This document shows, in pieces, positions 25,836 through 33,968 of a DNA stretch of 55,483 nucleotides. How positions within the stretch are numbered: the stretch's first letter is position 1; each line of letters begins with the position of its first letter. A program made the position numbers and the translations under genes. Origin of the DNA: a virus. Location: positions 1 through 55,483 of IMG/VR virus record IMGVR_UViG_3300015192_000002; one strand, written 5' to 3'. Below the pieces are notes generated by a model. That model did not search any database, was not told the DNA's origin, and worked only from the letters and a program-made list of their open reading frames with translations.

Positions 25836-26185
25836 GCGGCGACGTCACGGTATCCACCGGTCAGCCAGTCACCGGCTGGGTAGCTGTCGGTGCCGTCGCG
25901 ATCTCCGCCGCTCGCAACCACCTCGTGGCCCGGCTCGTCCTCTACAACAAGGACGCGGCGAGCTCGGCGCACATGATCATCGAGGCGGCCGAAGAAGTGA
26001 CCAACGGCGTCGCGGCGTTCTCCGAGATCATCGAGAAGAACGCGGACATCGCGGCCGATCCGCTCGGCCAGCGCGAGTACAGGCTCCAGAACTGCATCCA
26101 TCGCTACTTGCGCCTCTCGGCGTCCAGCGACTCGCCCGGCTTCAGTCCGATCACGGTGCAGGGCGGCATAGAAGTCATCCAGTAA
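25817..26185 (+). CDS. hypothetical beta-sandwich protein
   Basis: 122 aa from GTG. GDVTVSTGQPVTGWVAVGAVAIS then ARLVLYNKDAASSAHMIIEAAEE suggest a beta-sandwich like small tail or fibre accessory proteins. No signal peptide, unlike the genes on both sides. Confidence 0.55.
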   Translation: MPLSYMSGDVTVSTGQPVTGWVAVGAVAISAARNHLVARLVLYNKDAASSAHMIIEAAEEVTNGVAAFSEIIEKNADIAADPLGQREYRLQNCIHRYLRLSASSDSPGFSPITVQGGIEVIQ

Positions 26186-26198
26186 GGAGATCCCCAAA

Positions 26199-26981
26199 AT
26201 GAAGAAGCTCATCCTCTCGGCCGCCGCGATGTGCCTGTGCGCCCTGCCGGCCGTCGCGCAGACCACCTACTCGACATACGACGTGTCGGGCGGCATCTCC
26301 GCATCCATCGTCACGGCCGGCGATGCCGTCCAACTCGCTATCCGCGGCGGCTCCTACGCCACTGCGCGGTGGGTCGTCAGCACTGCCGGAACCGCCACGA
26401 TCACGACCGAGTACAGCACCGACGGCGCCGTCAACTGGCTCGCCAGCGCCTACTCCAAGCGGCTCGACGCCGTGAGCGCCAACCCGTCTGTCGCGCCGTG
26501 GGCCAACAACAGCCCCGTGGCGGGCACCTTCGAGACGCCGCTCCCCGGCAACGCGACGCACTTTCGCATACGCTGCGGGACCGGCGGCACGGCGACTGTC
26601 GTCTCGCTCTCTGGCGGCGCCTTCTTCGTGCCCGGCGTTCCGGTCGCGGCCGTCCTTTGGGATGTCACCAGCGGCACCAACGCGGCCAACAACACCGGAA
26701 CGCTCGACGTCTCCGGCTGGGCGTCGGCGGAACACACCTTCACGATGAACGGCGGCGTTCCAGCGTTCGCCATCGCCGAGGTGGACGACGCAGGCGTCGC
26801 GCTCGCCAACCTCGTCACCGGGACCGCTGCGTTCTCAGGGAACATCGGCTCAGGCACCATCGGCGGGACGGCCGGCATCGTTGCGGCCACCTCGACCGTG
26901 CAGCTGCCGCGGCGCCTCCAATACACCTCGGCGGCCATCGCCGCGCAGACCTCCCGCGTTCGCATCGTGGCGAGGCGGTAG
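26199..26981 (+). CDS. secreted beta protein
   Basis: 260 aa. Canonical signal peptide (KKLILSAAAMCLCALPAVAQ) with AAGGAGA-type ribosome site. The mature domain is Thr/Ser/Gly-rich beta repeats (ATARWVVSTAGTATITTEYS, FVPGVPVAAVLWD) ending in RVRIVARR. Third exported protein in this stretch; no family recognised. Confidence 0.65.
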   Translation: MKKLILSAAAMCLCALPAVAQTTYSTYDVSGGISASIVTAGDAVQLAIRGGSYATARWVVSTAGTATITTEYSTDGAVNWLASAYSKRLDAVSANPSVAPWANNSPVAGTFETPLPGNATHFRIRCGTGGTATVVSLSGGAFFVPGVPVAAVLWDVTSGTNAANNTGTLDVSGWASAEHTFTMNGGVPAFAIAEVDDAGVALANLVTGTAAFSGNIGSGTIGGTAGIVAATSTVQLPRRLQYTSAAIAAQTSRVRIVARR

Positions 26982-27037
26982 CGGCAAGCAAAGGAGTGGC
27001 GGCGCTCTTTCCATCTCAAACGCTGGAGGCTTACCAA

Positions 27038-28276
27038 ATGGGACGGTCCTTTGGCTTTGACTGGAGCGCACCCGGAAGAGTTGAGCGCATCGTGGCGCTG
27101 CGGCTTTCCGGGAAGATGTGGTTTGAGATCGCGCAGCTCATCTCCTCCGAATGGAACGAGCCTGTCCGCGAGAGCCAGGTCAGGGCCGCCTATCGGCAGG
27201 CGCGGATCGATGGACGTGCCGGAGGCATGGGGAGCGAGTCGCCGAAGGGCGCGCCGTCGGTCGCACCGAAGGCCGCAAGCCCCGCGCCTCCGGCGCACAT
27301 CGGACAAGACGCGACGTTGACACCGGCGGCAAGACCGAGCGCTGTAGAACCGGCTCCGCCAGTCGCAAGGACTGCGACTCCGCCTCCGCCGCCAGACGAC
27401 TGCGAGATCGTGGAGGAGGAGGATTTACTAACGGCTCCGGCTGGGCAAGGAGCGTTGCCTAGTGCGCACACACCTATACCGCCAGTGAGTATCCGCGCAG
27501 AGCGAACAGCAGCGGACGCCGCGCGGCCCGAGGCGCCGTTCATCCGCACGAGCCGGACGAAGGGCGAGGCATACCTCATCATCCCGGATACCCAGGACCC
27601 ATACGCGGCCCCGGGATGGCTGTCCTTCGCTCGCGCGGTCGCTGCCGAGGAGGGAGTCGACGTCAACGAACCCGGCCGGGTGCTGCACACCGGAGACGAG
27701 GCGGACCAGTACCACGCCAGCATGTTCGATCACGATCCGGACTCGCCGCACACCCCGAAGGGCGAGCTCCGGGCGTACCGTGAGCGCGTCGCCGAAACCG
27801 CCGCCGTCTTCCCGCACATGCTGCTCGCTGCCTCGAATCACGGCGACCGATGGAAGAAGCGCGCGCTGCACTGCGGCTTCCCTGCCGAGCTGTTCCGGCT
27901 CTGGGCCGAGGTCATCGGAGCCCCGCCCGGCTGGCGATGGGATCGGAAGTGGCGCATCCCGGCGAGCAAGCGGCCCTTCCTCCTCGAGCATGGCGACTGG
28001 GGCGCGCAGGGCCTCAACGGGACCCGCCAGCGCGTGCTGGACAACGGCATCCCCACAGCCCACGGCCACCAGCATTCGACGGCTGCAGTCGTCTGGGTGG
28101 CTACGATCCATCGCCCGCAGGAGTGGGGCATGAACGCTGCGTGCCTGATCGACGTCGATGCGAAGGCCTTCGACTATGGGCGAGCGTCGCGGTTTCAGCC
28201 GACGCGCGGCATCGGAGCCGTGAGAGACGGCGGGAGGATGCCGGTCTGGTATCCGTACGGTGGAACGTGGCCGTAG
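27038..28276 (+). CDS. calcineurin-like metallophosphoesterase with N-terminal HTH-like region
   Basis: 412 aa. Residues 10-50 resemble a winged or homeodomain-like HTH (VERIVALRLSGKMWFEIAQLI). A Pro/Ala linker leads to the phosphoesterase: IIPDTQDPY, HTGDEAD, ASNHGDRW, LEHGDWG and GHQHS supply Asp, His and Asn metal ligands. Such phage enzymes cleave phosphodiesters of nucleic acids or nucleotides. GGAGG lies 9 bases before ATG 27038. Confidence 0.8.
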   Translation: MGRSFGFDWSAPGRVERIVALRLSGKMWFEIAQLISSEWNEPVRESQVRAAYRQARIDGRAGGMGSESPKGAPSVAPKAASPAPPAHIGQDATLTPAARPSAVEPAPPVARTATPPPPPDDCEIVEEEDLLTAPAGQGALPSAHTPIPPVSIRAERTAADAARPEAPFIRTSRTKGEAYLIIPDTQDPYAAPGWLSFARAVAAEEGVDVNEPGRVLHTGDEADQYHASMFDHDPDSPHTPKGELRAYRERVAETAAVFPHMLLAASNHGDRWKKRALHCGFPAELFRLWAEVIGAPPGWRWDRKWRIPASKRPFLLEHGDWGAQGLNGTRQRVLDNGIPTAHGHQHSTAAVVWVATIHRPQEWGMNAACLIDVDAKAFDYGRASRFQPTRGIGAVRDGGRMPVWYPYGGTWP

Positions 28277-28572
28277 CCAAAAAGAAGAAGGCGGCCGAGG
28301 AAGAGGGGGCGGCCAAGAAGCAGGTCGAGACGGACCGACGCGAGGACGAGCGCCACCGCGCCGACGTGGCACTGAGCCTCGCGAGCGTCTTCTGGCACCT
28401 CACCCAGGACAACGGCGTCGGCCCGGCAGAGAGAGACGTGCTCGGCATGATCATGCACCGCCTGCGCGACGTGCTGCGGGATGGTCCGTGCCCGGCGTGC
28501 ATGGAGATCGCCCTCGGAAAGCAACTCGACAGCGACATGCGGCGCGACATCCCGGCGGAGGCGAAGAAATGA
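28267..28572 (+). CDS. Lys-rich N-terminus hypothetical protein
   Basis: 101 aa from GTG 28267, overlapping the phosphoesterase end. It opens with AKKKKAAEEEGAAKK and ends with a helical domain carrying CPAC. Coupled to the guanylate kinase gene by ATGA. Function unknown. Confidence 0.6.
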   Translation: MAVAKKKKAAEEEGAAKKQVETDRREDERHRADVALSLASVFWHLTQDNGVGPAERDVLGMIMHRLRDVLRDGPCPACMEIALGKQLDSDMRRDIPAEAKK

Positions 28573-29114
28573 GCCACCGCCTATTCTGCATCGTCGGCGC
28601 CTCTGGTGTGGGGAAGACCACCCTCGCGCGCGGCCTCGCTCGCAACGGAGTCCCCGAGGTGGTCAGCCACACCAGCCGCCCGCCGAGGAGGGGCGAGATC
28701 GACGGCGTCGCCTACCGATTCGTCACCCCGGCTGACTTTGAAGAGCTGGTCTACCGAGGGTCGATGCTGGAGCATGTCACCTACGGAGGCCACTCCTACG
28801 GGGTCAGCAGGCTGGCCGTGGCGGATGCCCTCGCGGAAGGCCCTGCCTGCGTGGTGGTCGAGGCGAAGGGGGCAGCGCAGTTGAAGGGCGAGCTCGGCCC
28901 AACCGCCTGCGTCCTCTTCCTTGCCGCGCCAGCGCTCGACGTCCTGCGGCTGCGGATGGCTGCTCGCGGAGACTCAGCAGCGGCGATCGAGGCGAGGCTC
29001 GCGACGGTGGACGCGGAAGTGAGCGCAGGCCTGCGGGTGGCCGAGCATGTGATCTTCCCGGCGAGCGAGGCGGAGACGTTGCGGCGGGTGCTGAAGATCA
29101 TCGACGCGCAGTAG
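28569..29114 (+). CDS. guanylate kinase-like nucleotide kinase
   Basis: 181 aa. P-loop GASGVGKT (10-17), SHTSRPPRRGEIDGVAYRFVT with the GMP-binding Ser/Arg, DFEELV, and LEHVTYGGHSYGV all match guanylate kinase. Slightly short (cellular enzymes about 200 aa) with a reduced lid. It would phosphorylate GMP or dGMP and last gene of the rightward block before attP. Confidence 0.88.
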   Translation: MSHRLFCIVGASGVGKTTLARGLARNGVPEVVSHTSRPPRRGEIDGVAYRFVTPADFEELVYRGSMLEHVTYGGHSYGVSRLAVADALAEGPACVVVEAKGAAQLKGELGPTACVLFLAAPALDVLRLRMAARGDSAAAIEARLATVDAEVSAGLRVAEHVIFPASEAETLRRVLKIIDAQ

Positions 29115-29117
29115 CGG

Positions 29118-29306
29118 TCAGCCCACCACCTCGATCGCCAGCCAGCCCCAGTCGGCCTTCTGTTTGGCGCGCTCGATGGCCGCAGCGATGTCGTGGGCGC
29201 GGTCGGTGAGGACAGTGCGTACACGATCCGCCTGAACGTGCCGATGTGCCCATATAACTAGTAGCATCGGTCGCAGTCGGTCCTGAGTGATTCCGGCGCG
29301 TTGCAC
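29118..29306 (-). CDS. small hypothetical protein next to attP
   Basis: 62 aa from GTG, convergent with the guanylate kinase gene. ERAKQKADWGWLAIEVV looks like real protein and there is no competing frame. It ends the leftward integration block. Confidence 0.4.
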   Translation of the reverse strand: MQRAGITQDRLRPMLLVIWAHRHVQADRVRTVLTDRAHDIAAAIERAKQKADWGWLAIEVVG

Positions 29307-29343
29307 GGACGCATCCAGATTCGTCCAGACGCCAGATAAGGCC

Positions 29344-29373
29344 GGACGCGGGTTCGATTCCCGCCGCCTCCAC
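29344..29373 (+). mobile_element. attP core matching the 3' end of a tmRNA (ssrA) gene
   Basis: The 30 bp begin GGACGCGGGTTCGATTCCC and end CCGCCTCCAC. They hold a perfect T-arm (GCGGG, TTCGATT loop, CCCGC) plus the 3' acceptor strand of a typical one-piece tmRNA. It lies beside the integrase, where attP is expected. The phage continues with TCTG instead of CCA, followed by TTTTT. A tRNA 3' end is the alternative; GGACGCGG ahead of the T-arm favours ssrA. Confidence 0.8.
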
Positions 29374-29381
29374 TCTGTTTT

Positions 29382-29654
29382 TCACTCTATGACTCGCTGC
29401 GGTGTACCCACCACTGTCCCCACCGCCGCGCTGGCCGGTTCAGCCGGGACGAGAACAACTCTCACGGGCGGCGCGTTCGGGCAGCCCCACGCCCGCCCGG
29501 ATGAGTGAAGGTGGGTTCCGGCGTGGCCGGAGCGAAGGCAGCAGCCGTAGCCGACTCCGTCCGCGCCCGGCCCCGACCAGACCCGGCAGCCACTTCCGCT
29601 GGGGGCGAAGAAAACGCCAACGCCATCCGCACTGGTCGGCCATTCGAGCGTCAT
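29382..29654 (-). CDS. small hypothetical protein downstream of integrase
   Basis: 90 aa starting in an ATGA overlap with the integrase stop. Cys-containing centre (GSGCRVWSGPGADGVGYGCC, then HAGTHLHSSGRAWGC) suggests a small metal site. The upstream part of the open frame is a shadow of integrase. It ends 9 bp from the attP core. Confidence 0.55.
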   Translation of the reverse strand: MTLEWPTSADGVGVFFAPSGSGCRVWSGPGADGVGYGCCLRSGHAGTHLHSSGRAWGCPNAPPVRVVLVPAEPASAAVGTVVGTPQRVIE

Positions 29655-30853
29655 CGTTTCGCCTTCGCGGCCACCGGCCGCCGCTGCACCTTGAGGCACT
29701 GCACCTGCGCGCACAGCCGCGCCCAGCCGAACGACGTGTAAGCCTCCATCACGTCTCGCCCCGCCCCGTGGGTACAAAGCCGCAGGATGTCCCGATCCGC
29801 GCCGTCCTCTCGCGCGAGCGTGATCGCGGTGCGCCTGGTGTCGTGCACCCGCCTCCCCGCCCAGCCGAACGCCTCCAGGTCCTTGCGCAGCCGCTTCCAT
29901 GAGTCGTGCTCCGAGCGCATCCCGCCGAACACGACGCGCCTGCCTCTGTTGGTGGGCCTTGGGTGCGGGACGATCAGATCATCTGCCGTCGGGGCACGGT
30001 CTTGCTGCGACGCCCAGCCTGAGAGCTTCCACTCGGCCAGCATCGCGGCGAGTACGGGGTGCAGCGGCATCCACCGCTCGACCTCGGTCTTGGTCGTGCC
30101 GTCGTCGTAGCTCGTCGCCACCACCATGCGCCCGAGCGGCTGCAGGCCGGTGACTAGGTGCCGCCAGCGCAGGCCCGCCGCCTCGCCGTGCCGGAGCATC
30201 CCGAGGAAGAGCAGGCCGTAGAACACGCGCCGGTCCCACGGCACCCGCTCATCGCTGATCAGCTGCTCCAACTCGTCGCGGGTGAAGATGGCCTGCGCGC
30301 GCCACTCCGTTTTCCCGTCGCGGATCTTACCGAGCTGGTGCGAGGTGAGGATGCACGGCGAGGCGTCGATCAGCCCGTCGATCTGCGCATCCCGAAAAAG
30401 CGACTTGAGGACGGAGTAGATGTTCCGCACCGTGCGCGGGGCTGGCGCTGGAATCGCGGCCCGCACGCCGCGGATCAGTTCTGCCACGTGCCGGGCGCGC
30501 ACGTCCTCGAGCGGCATCGAGCCGATCGCCGGGTAGACGTGCGTCGCGAGTCGCGACAGATCGTCATCCCAGGAGGCGATCCCGTCCGCCTTCCGGCGAG
30601 GCACCCAGCGCTCGCCGTAGCTCTCCACGGTGCACGCGGTGCCGGGGGCTATTCCCAACTCCAGCCCCGCGTCGAGGCGGTCCTGCGCGAGCCGGCGGAA
30701 GGCTGCGGCCTTCGCCCCGTCCGGATCGTCCGCGAGCATGTAGGGCGTCTTGAGTTTCTTCCAGCCGCCGCGCTTGCGCTCCACGGCGAGTCTCATCCAA
30801 AGCCGCTGACCACGAGCGGAGATGTACCTCGGCAGCTGCATTCTGCGCCTCAT
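29651..30853 (-). CDS. int: tyrosine integrase
   Basis: 400 aa site-specific recombinase. N-terminal arm/core-binding region, then catalytic Arg in FLGMLRHGEAAGLRW, His337-x-x-Arg340 in HDTRRT, His362 in CTHGAGRD and nucleophile Tyr372 in VMEAYTSF. ATG 30853 is chosen because it overlaps the excisionase-like stop (ATGA). With attP nearby it should integrate at ssrA. Confidence 0.92.
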   Translation of the reverse strand: MRRRMQLPRYISARGQRLWMRLAVERKRGGWKKLKTPYMLADDPDGAKAAAFRRLAQDRLDAGLELGIAPGTACTVESYGERWVPRRKADGIASWDDDLSRLATHVYPAIGSMPLEDVRARHVAELIRGVRAAIPAPAPRTVRNIYSVLKSLFRDAQIDGLIDASPCILTSHQLGKIRDGKTEWRAQAIFTRDELEQLISDERVPWDRRVFYGLLFLGMLRHGEAAGLRWRHLVTGLQPLGRMVVATSYDDGTTKTEVERWMPLHPVLAAMLAEWKLSGWASQQDRAPTADDLIVPHPRPTNRGRRVVFGGMRSEHDSWKRLRKDLEAFGWAGRRVHDTRRTAITLAREDGADRDILRLCTHGAGRDVMEAYTSFGWARLCAQVQCLKVQRRPVAAKAKR

Positions 30854-31215
30854 CTGCCCGTCCCTCGGGCATGGCGCAGAGACTTCTCCAACTCGCCCCG
30901 GATGTCCACCGGCACCGCCGACTTCTCGCCGGAGAGCCAGCACTGCAGGTCCCGCGCGTCGATCAGCCACTCTCGGCTACCGGCGGGCTTCTGGGCGCGC
31001 AGCTTCTTCGCCTTGATCGCGCGGCGCAGGGTATCGGGGTGCATGTTGCCGGCGAGCTGCGCGGCGTGGCGGATCTTGAGCCTGCCGGCCGGGAGGCGCG
31101 GGACCGGCGCGGGAACTGGCGTCGAGGCGGAGCACGCCGAGCGGATCGCGGCTTGACCCTCCGGGCTTTGCAGCGCGGCGATCATCTGCTCGCGCAGCGT
31201 CTCCTCAAAGCTCAT
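30850..31215 (-). CDS. excisionase-like HTH protein
   Basis: 121 aa, directly upstream of integrase. The centre LKIRHAAQLAGNMHPDTLRRAIKAKKL then SREWLIDARDLQCWL is a MerR/excisionase-type winged helix. It may direct excision or regulate int. ATG 31215 overlaps the upstream stop. Confidence 0.7.
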   Translation of the reverse strand: MSFEETLREQMIAALQSPEGQAAIRSACSASTPVPAPVPRLPAGRLKIRHAAQLAGNMHPDTLRRAIKAKKLRAQKPAGSREWLIDARDLQCWLSGEKSAVPVDIRGELEKSLRHARGTGR

Positions 31216-31703
31216 CCGCGCCCCCGAATGTCCTTCGTCAGCCGAGGCCGGAAGGTGTAGCCCTGCCGCGCGCAGTGGGCCGCGAACCGGCGATCCCACT
31301 CCTCTCGGCTGGGCTCGTTCTCGGTCTTGGCCCGATGACAGGCGCGGCTCAAAAACCACGTCTCTTCGACGGAGATGTGCTGACGGCCGTAAAATTCGTC
31401 CCACTCCGGCGGGAAGAAGCCCCGGCCGACTGGCCACCCGCATCCGCACTCACACGCGCCCGCCGCTCGCGCCTCCACCTGTGGCCGCACGAGGGCAACA
31501 CGCCCCTTCCTGGTCAGCCGCTTTTCCTCTCGCCGCTCGCCCGTGCTCTTGAACGGCAGCACCTTCCGGATCTTCGGCCGCGGATGCAGGAATGCCACCG
31601 CCTCCCGTGCCCGAGAGACAAGACCAGCCGGCGCAGTCGCCAGCCCGGCGATCTCCTCCAGGACGCCACGGACAAGGCGGGCGCGGCCGGAAGTGAGCTT
31701 CAC
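31212..31703 (-). CDS. HNH-like protein upstream of int operon
   Basis: 163 aa from GTG 31703 (a longer TTG start at 31769 is possible). ECGCGWPVG, FYGRQHISVEETWFLSRACHRAKT resembles an HNH/ribbon fold with CxC and C..H, but the canonical DH pair is not evident, so activity is doubtful. Confidence 0.55.
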   Translation of the reverse strand: MKLTSGRARLVRGVLEEIAGLATAPAGLVSRAREAVAFLHPRPKIRKVLPFKSTGERREEKRLTRKGRVALVRPQVEARAAGACECGCGWPVGRGFFPPEWDEFYGRQHISVEETWFLSRACHRAKTENEPSREEWDRRFAAHCARQGYTFRPRLTKDIRGRG

Positions 31704-31762
31704 GGCCCCTCGCAGGGGCGATGCTGGCGGGCGGCGTGGGTCAAGCGGCCTCCAGAGGAGAC

Positions 31763-31791
31763 TTGACAAGCTGATATGCTTGTGCTATACT
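31763..31791 (+). promoter_or_regulatory. near-consensus sigma70 promoter
   Basis: TTGACA (31763-31768), 17-bp spacer, TATACT (31786-31791), the best promoter seen in the window. A transcript would start near 31798, 8 bases before the AAGGAGG ribosome site of the gene at 31819. No operator of the immunity type is visible here, so it could be active in the lysogen. Confidence 0.85.
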
Positions 31792-31818
31792 CTGTGCATC
31801 GGTTGAAGGAGGGTGCAC

Positions 31819-32388
31819 ATGGGCGTTCCGATTCGAGAGTGGTACGCAAGAGTCAATTCCGTGTGGATGGGGCCGCTTCCGGTTCTGACCGAGCCGGAGG
31901 CGCGCACTGCCGCCAAGCGTCTCTGGCGGTGGGCTACCGGGAACGTGCTCCCGTACAGAATCGACTTCACGTCCGGCAGGCGCTACACATGGGAGCGCCG
32001 GGGCACACTCTACATCAACGCCGGCAAGGGCTGGTCCGACTTCGTGCACCTGATGTCTCATCTCGCGTGGAGGAAAACCAACGGCGCGGCTGTCCGAGGC
32101 CACGAGAGAGGACACGCCCAACTGGAACTTCGGATGCGGCGCGAGGTCCAGAAGCGCGGCTGGCTCGATGGATCGATGAGGAGAGAGGAGGCTGATGAGC
32201 CGGCGCCATCGGTTGCACCGTTGGAGGCCGCCCGCGAGGCCCGCGCCATCCAGGCTCAGAAGCGAGAGGCGCGAGTCCGGGCAGCATTCGAACTCGCGGA
32301 GAAGAGGCTGCTCTCTCAACAGCGTAGGCTCTCCATACTGCGCGCCAAGGTGCGCTACTACGATCGGAAGAAGGACGCCCATGTCTGA
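31819..32388 (+). CDS. conserved-looking protein with His-rich centre
   Basis: 189 aa from ATG behind AAGGAGG (31806-31812). WSDFVHLMSHLAWRK followed by GHERGHAQLELRMRREV gives spaced His residues that could bind metal. Residues 125-185 are a basic coiled coil. Expressed from the strong promoter alone on this strand; a lysogenic or early role is inferred. No family named. Confidence 0.7.
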   Translation: MGVPIREWYARVNSVWMGPLPVLTEPEARTAAKRLWRWATGNVLPYRIDFTSGRRYTWERRGTLYINAGKGWSDFVHLMSHLAWRKTNGAAVRGHERGHAQLELRMRREVQKRGWLDGSMRREEADEPAPSVAPLEAAREARAIQAQKREARVRAAFELAEKRLLSQQRRLSILRAKVRYYDRKKDAHV

Positions 32389-32572
32389 CAAGCCCACGTC
32401 ACACCGTCTGCTGATCACGGTGACGGAGCAGGAGCACCGGCTGATCGAGCGGGCGGCGAAGGCAGAGGCGGCGCAGCTCGGGCTCCGGCTCCCGGTGGCG
32501 ACGTACATCCGCCGGGCCGCCGTCCTGGCTGCCCAAGCCGCGCTCGCGATCACTTATCCGCCTCGGGGGTGA
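32381..32572 (+). CDS. ribbon-helix-helix-like small protein
   Basis: 63 aa, overlapping the previous gene by 8 bp. SHRLLITVTEQEHRLIERAAKAEA then LPVATYIRRAAVLAAQ fits a CopG/Arc-type ribbon-helix-helix DNA-binding fold. It may regulate the island promoter. Confidence 0.65.
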   Translation: MSDKPTSHRLLITVTEQEHRLIERAAKAEAAQLGLRLPVATYIRRAAVLAAQAALAITYPPRG

Positions 32573-32696
32573 GGGGAGGGGCGGGGGAACGAGCTCGCGG
32601 CTGAGATGAACCCCCCGTGGAGATGCCCCCGCAGCCGGGGCAAGGCTGGCCCTTGGGGATGCCGCCGCGCTTGGGCTGCTGGTGGGGGAGGGTCAT
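32550..32696 (-). CDS. 48-aa CPGCGG protein
   Basis: ATG 32696 overlaps the methylase-like stop. Short basic protein with CPGCGG. It overlaps the end of the plus-strand gene by 23 bp; could be spurious. Confidence 0.35.
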   Translation of the reverse strand: MTLPHQQPKRGGIPKGQPCPGCGGISTGGSSQPRARSPAPPLTPEADK

Positions 32697-33202
32697 GCGG
32701 CCTCGCTTTCGTTTTTCGGGAGCAGGAACAGCCCGCGCCACGTCCCCCACGCCTTCGTCACCGCGCCGGTTCCGGGGTAGAGGTCCGCCAGATCATCCTC
32801 GGGCCGCGCTCCGACCATTTCAAAGGCCCAATGGCAGACCTTCTCCGGCTTCGCGCCGGTCAGCCCGCGTCGCAGCGTGATCGATGCCTCCACCCAGTCG
32901 CGCATCACGAGGCGCTTGCTCACGACCGGCTTGCGGGCGGCCTTCACGATCACCGGCTCCCATGCATGGGCCACGGAGACGTTGCGCTTGAATGCTGCGA
33001 AGCCCTTGACCCACGCCATCACACGCGCCTCTGGCGGCAGCAGCGGCAGGACCACCTTCAGGCCCGGAACGTGAGTGTGCAGAACCCAGCCGTCGAAGTC
33101 CGCCTGCAACTGCGCGATCAGGGCGGCGTGGTCTACCTCCCGCTTCTCCGGGTAGAGGTGCGCGCAGCCAGGATAGGGCGGATCCGCGTAGCCGATTCTC
33201 AT
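32693..33202 (-). CDS. small DNA methyltransferase-like protein (DPPY)
   Basis: 169 aa. It opens RIGYADPPYPG, a catalytic DPPY-type motif at the N-terminus, followed by alpha/beta strands (GWVLHTHVPGLKVVLPLL, RVMAWVKGFAAFK) as in MT-A70-like phage methylases. A SAM-binding motif is not obvious. ATGA-coupled to the ASCH gene. Confidence 0.7.
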   Translation of the reverse strand: MRIGYADPPYPGCAHLYPEKREVDHAALIAQLQADFDGWVLHTHVPGLKVVLPLLPPEARVMAWVKGFAAFKRNVSVAHAWEPVIVKAARKPVVSKRLVMRDWVEASITLRRGLTGAKPEKVCHWAFEMVGARPEDDLADLYPGTGAVTKAWGTWRGLFLLPKNESEAA

Positions 33203-33639
33203 TCGCCAGCCTCTCCCTCATCCCCACCGCCGTCGGGGTTGATGCAGACGTGATCGGAGGGCGCAGGCTGATCGACCAGCGCTTCTGCGTCGGGGGGCAG
33301 CCGCCACAGCCCGAGCGCGCCCTTGCACTGGACCGGAACCTCCAGCACGCGCACCTCGTCCAGCAGCCAGCCGTAGTCGCCCACAAACCAGCGGTCGTCC
33401 GACTTCTCGACCACGCCCGTCACGCGCGCCGTCGCCACCACGGCCATCGACGGAAGCTCGCCCGGCGGCCGGATGCCCTGCGACAGAATCAGCGCGGCGT
33501 CGTCGCGCTTCTTCCCTGCGTGGATGGCGATCCGCTGCCCGATGATGCGGGCGGGGGGCGGCCAGTCTCGGTTCTCGATGCGCTTCCCGGCGTGGCAGAT
33601 GGCCCACGCCCAAGGCTGAATCAGCGTCAGCGCCAGCAT
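33199..33639 (-). CDS. ASCH domain protein
   Basis: 146 aa. LTLIQPWAWAICHAGKRIENRDWPPP is the canonical ASCH opening (beta-barrel, PUA-related), followed by RIAIHAGKK and a D-rich end. ASCH proteins bind RNA or modified nucleosides; its pairing with methylase genes is common in phages. Confidence 0.85.
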   Translation of the reverse strand: MLALTLIQPWAWAICHAGKRIENRDWPPPARIIGQRIAIHAGKKRDDAALILSQGIRPPGELPSMAVVATARVTGVVEKSDDRWFVGDYGWLLDEVRVLEVPVQCKGALGLWRLPPDAEALVDQPAPSDHVCINPDGGGDEGEAGE

Positions 33640-33966
33640 CTACTTCCCCCTCGCGCGTCTCGGGCCGGTCCTGCCGCAGAAGCCGCACGGCAACTGGCGC
33701 ATCGCCTGCTCGATGATTTGGACGCGCGTGTTCAGCGCCGCCGCGATATTCGGATACCTCTCGGGCGTGACGCCGCGCCGTCCGTGCTCCACGTCGGACC
33801 AGTAGGGCGCGGACACGCCGATCTCTTCGGCCACTTCACGCAGCGTCTTGCCTGCCTCCTCCCGCAGCCATGTCAGGAACAAGCCCGGCGGAAGGCGCTC
33901 GGCCTCGACCATCGCCAGGGCGGTGTTGACGGTGCGCGGGCGCTCGATGTTGGGCCAAGTGACCAC
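33640..33966 (-). CDS. XRE-family HTH regulator
   Basis: 108 aa from GTG. REEAGKTLREVAEEIGVSAPYWSDVEHGRRGV is a classic HTH_3 fold, followed by CGFC-x5-RR. It could act as a Xre-type repressor or antitoxin; no toxin partner is seen. Confidence 0.8.
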   Translation of the reverse strand: MVTWPNIERPRTVNTALAMVEAERLPPGLFLTWLREEAGKTLREVAEEIGVSAPYWSDVEHGRRGVTPERYPNIAAALNTRVQIIEQAMRQLPCGFCGRTGPRRARGK

Positions 33967-33968
33967 CG

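Noticed and set aside
29341-29373. Complete tRNA or tmRNA gene
   Set aside because: Only the T-arm and acceptor strand are present; no cloverleaf or tag-coding region upstream.
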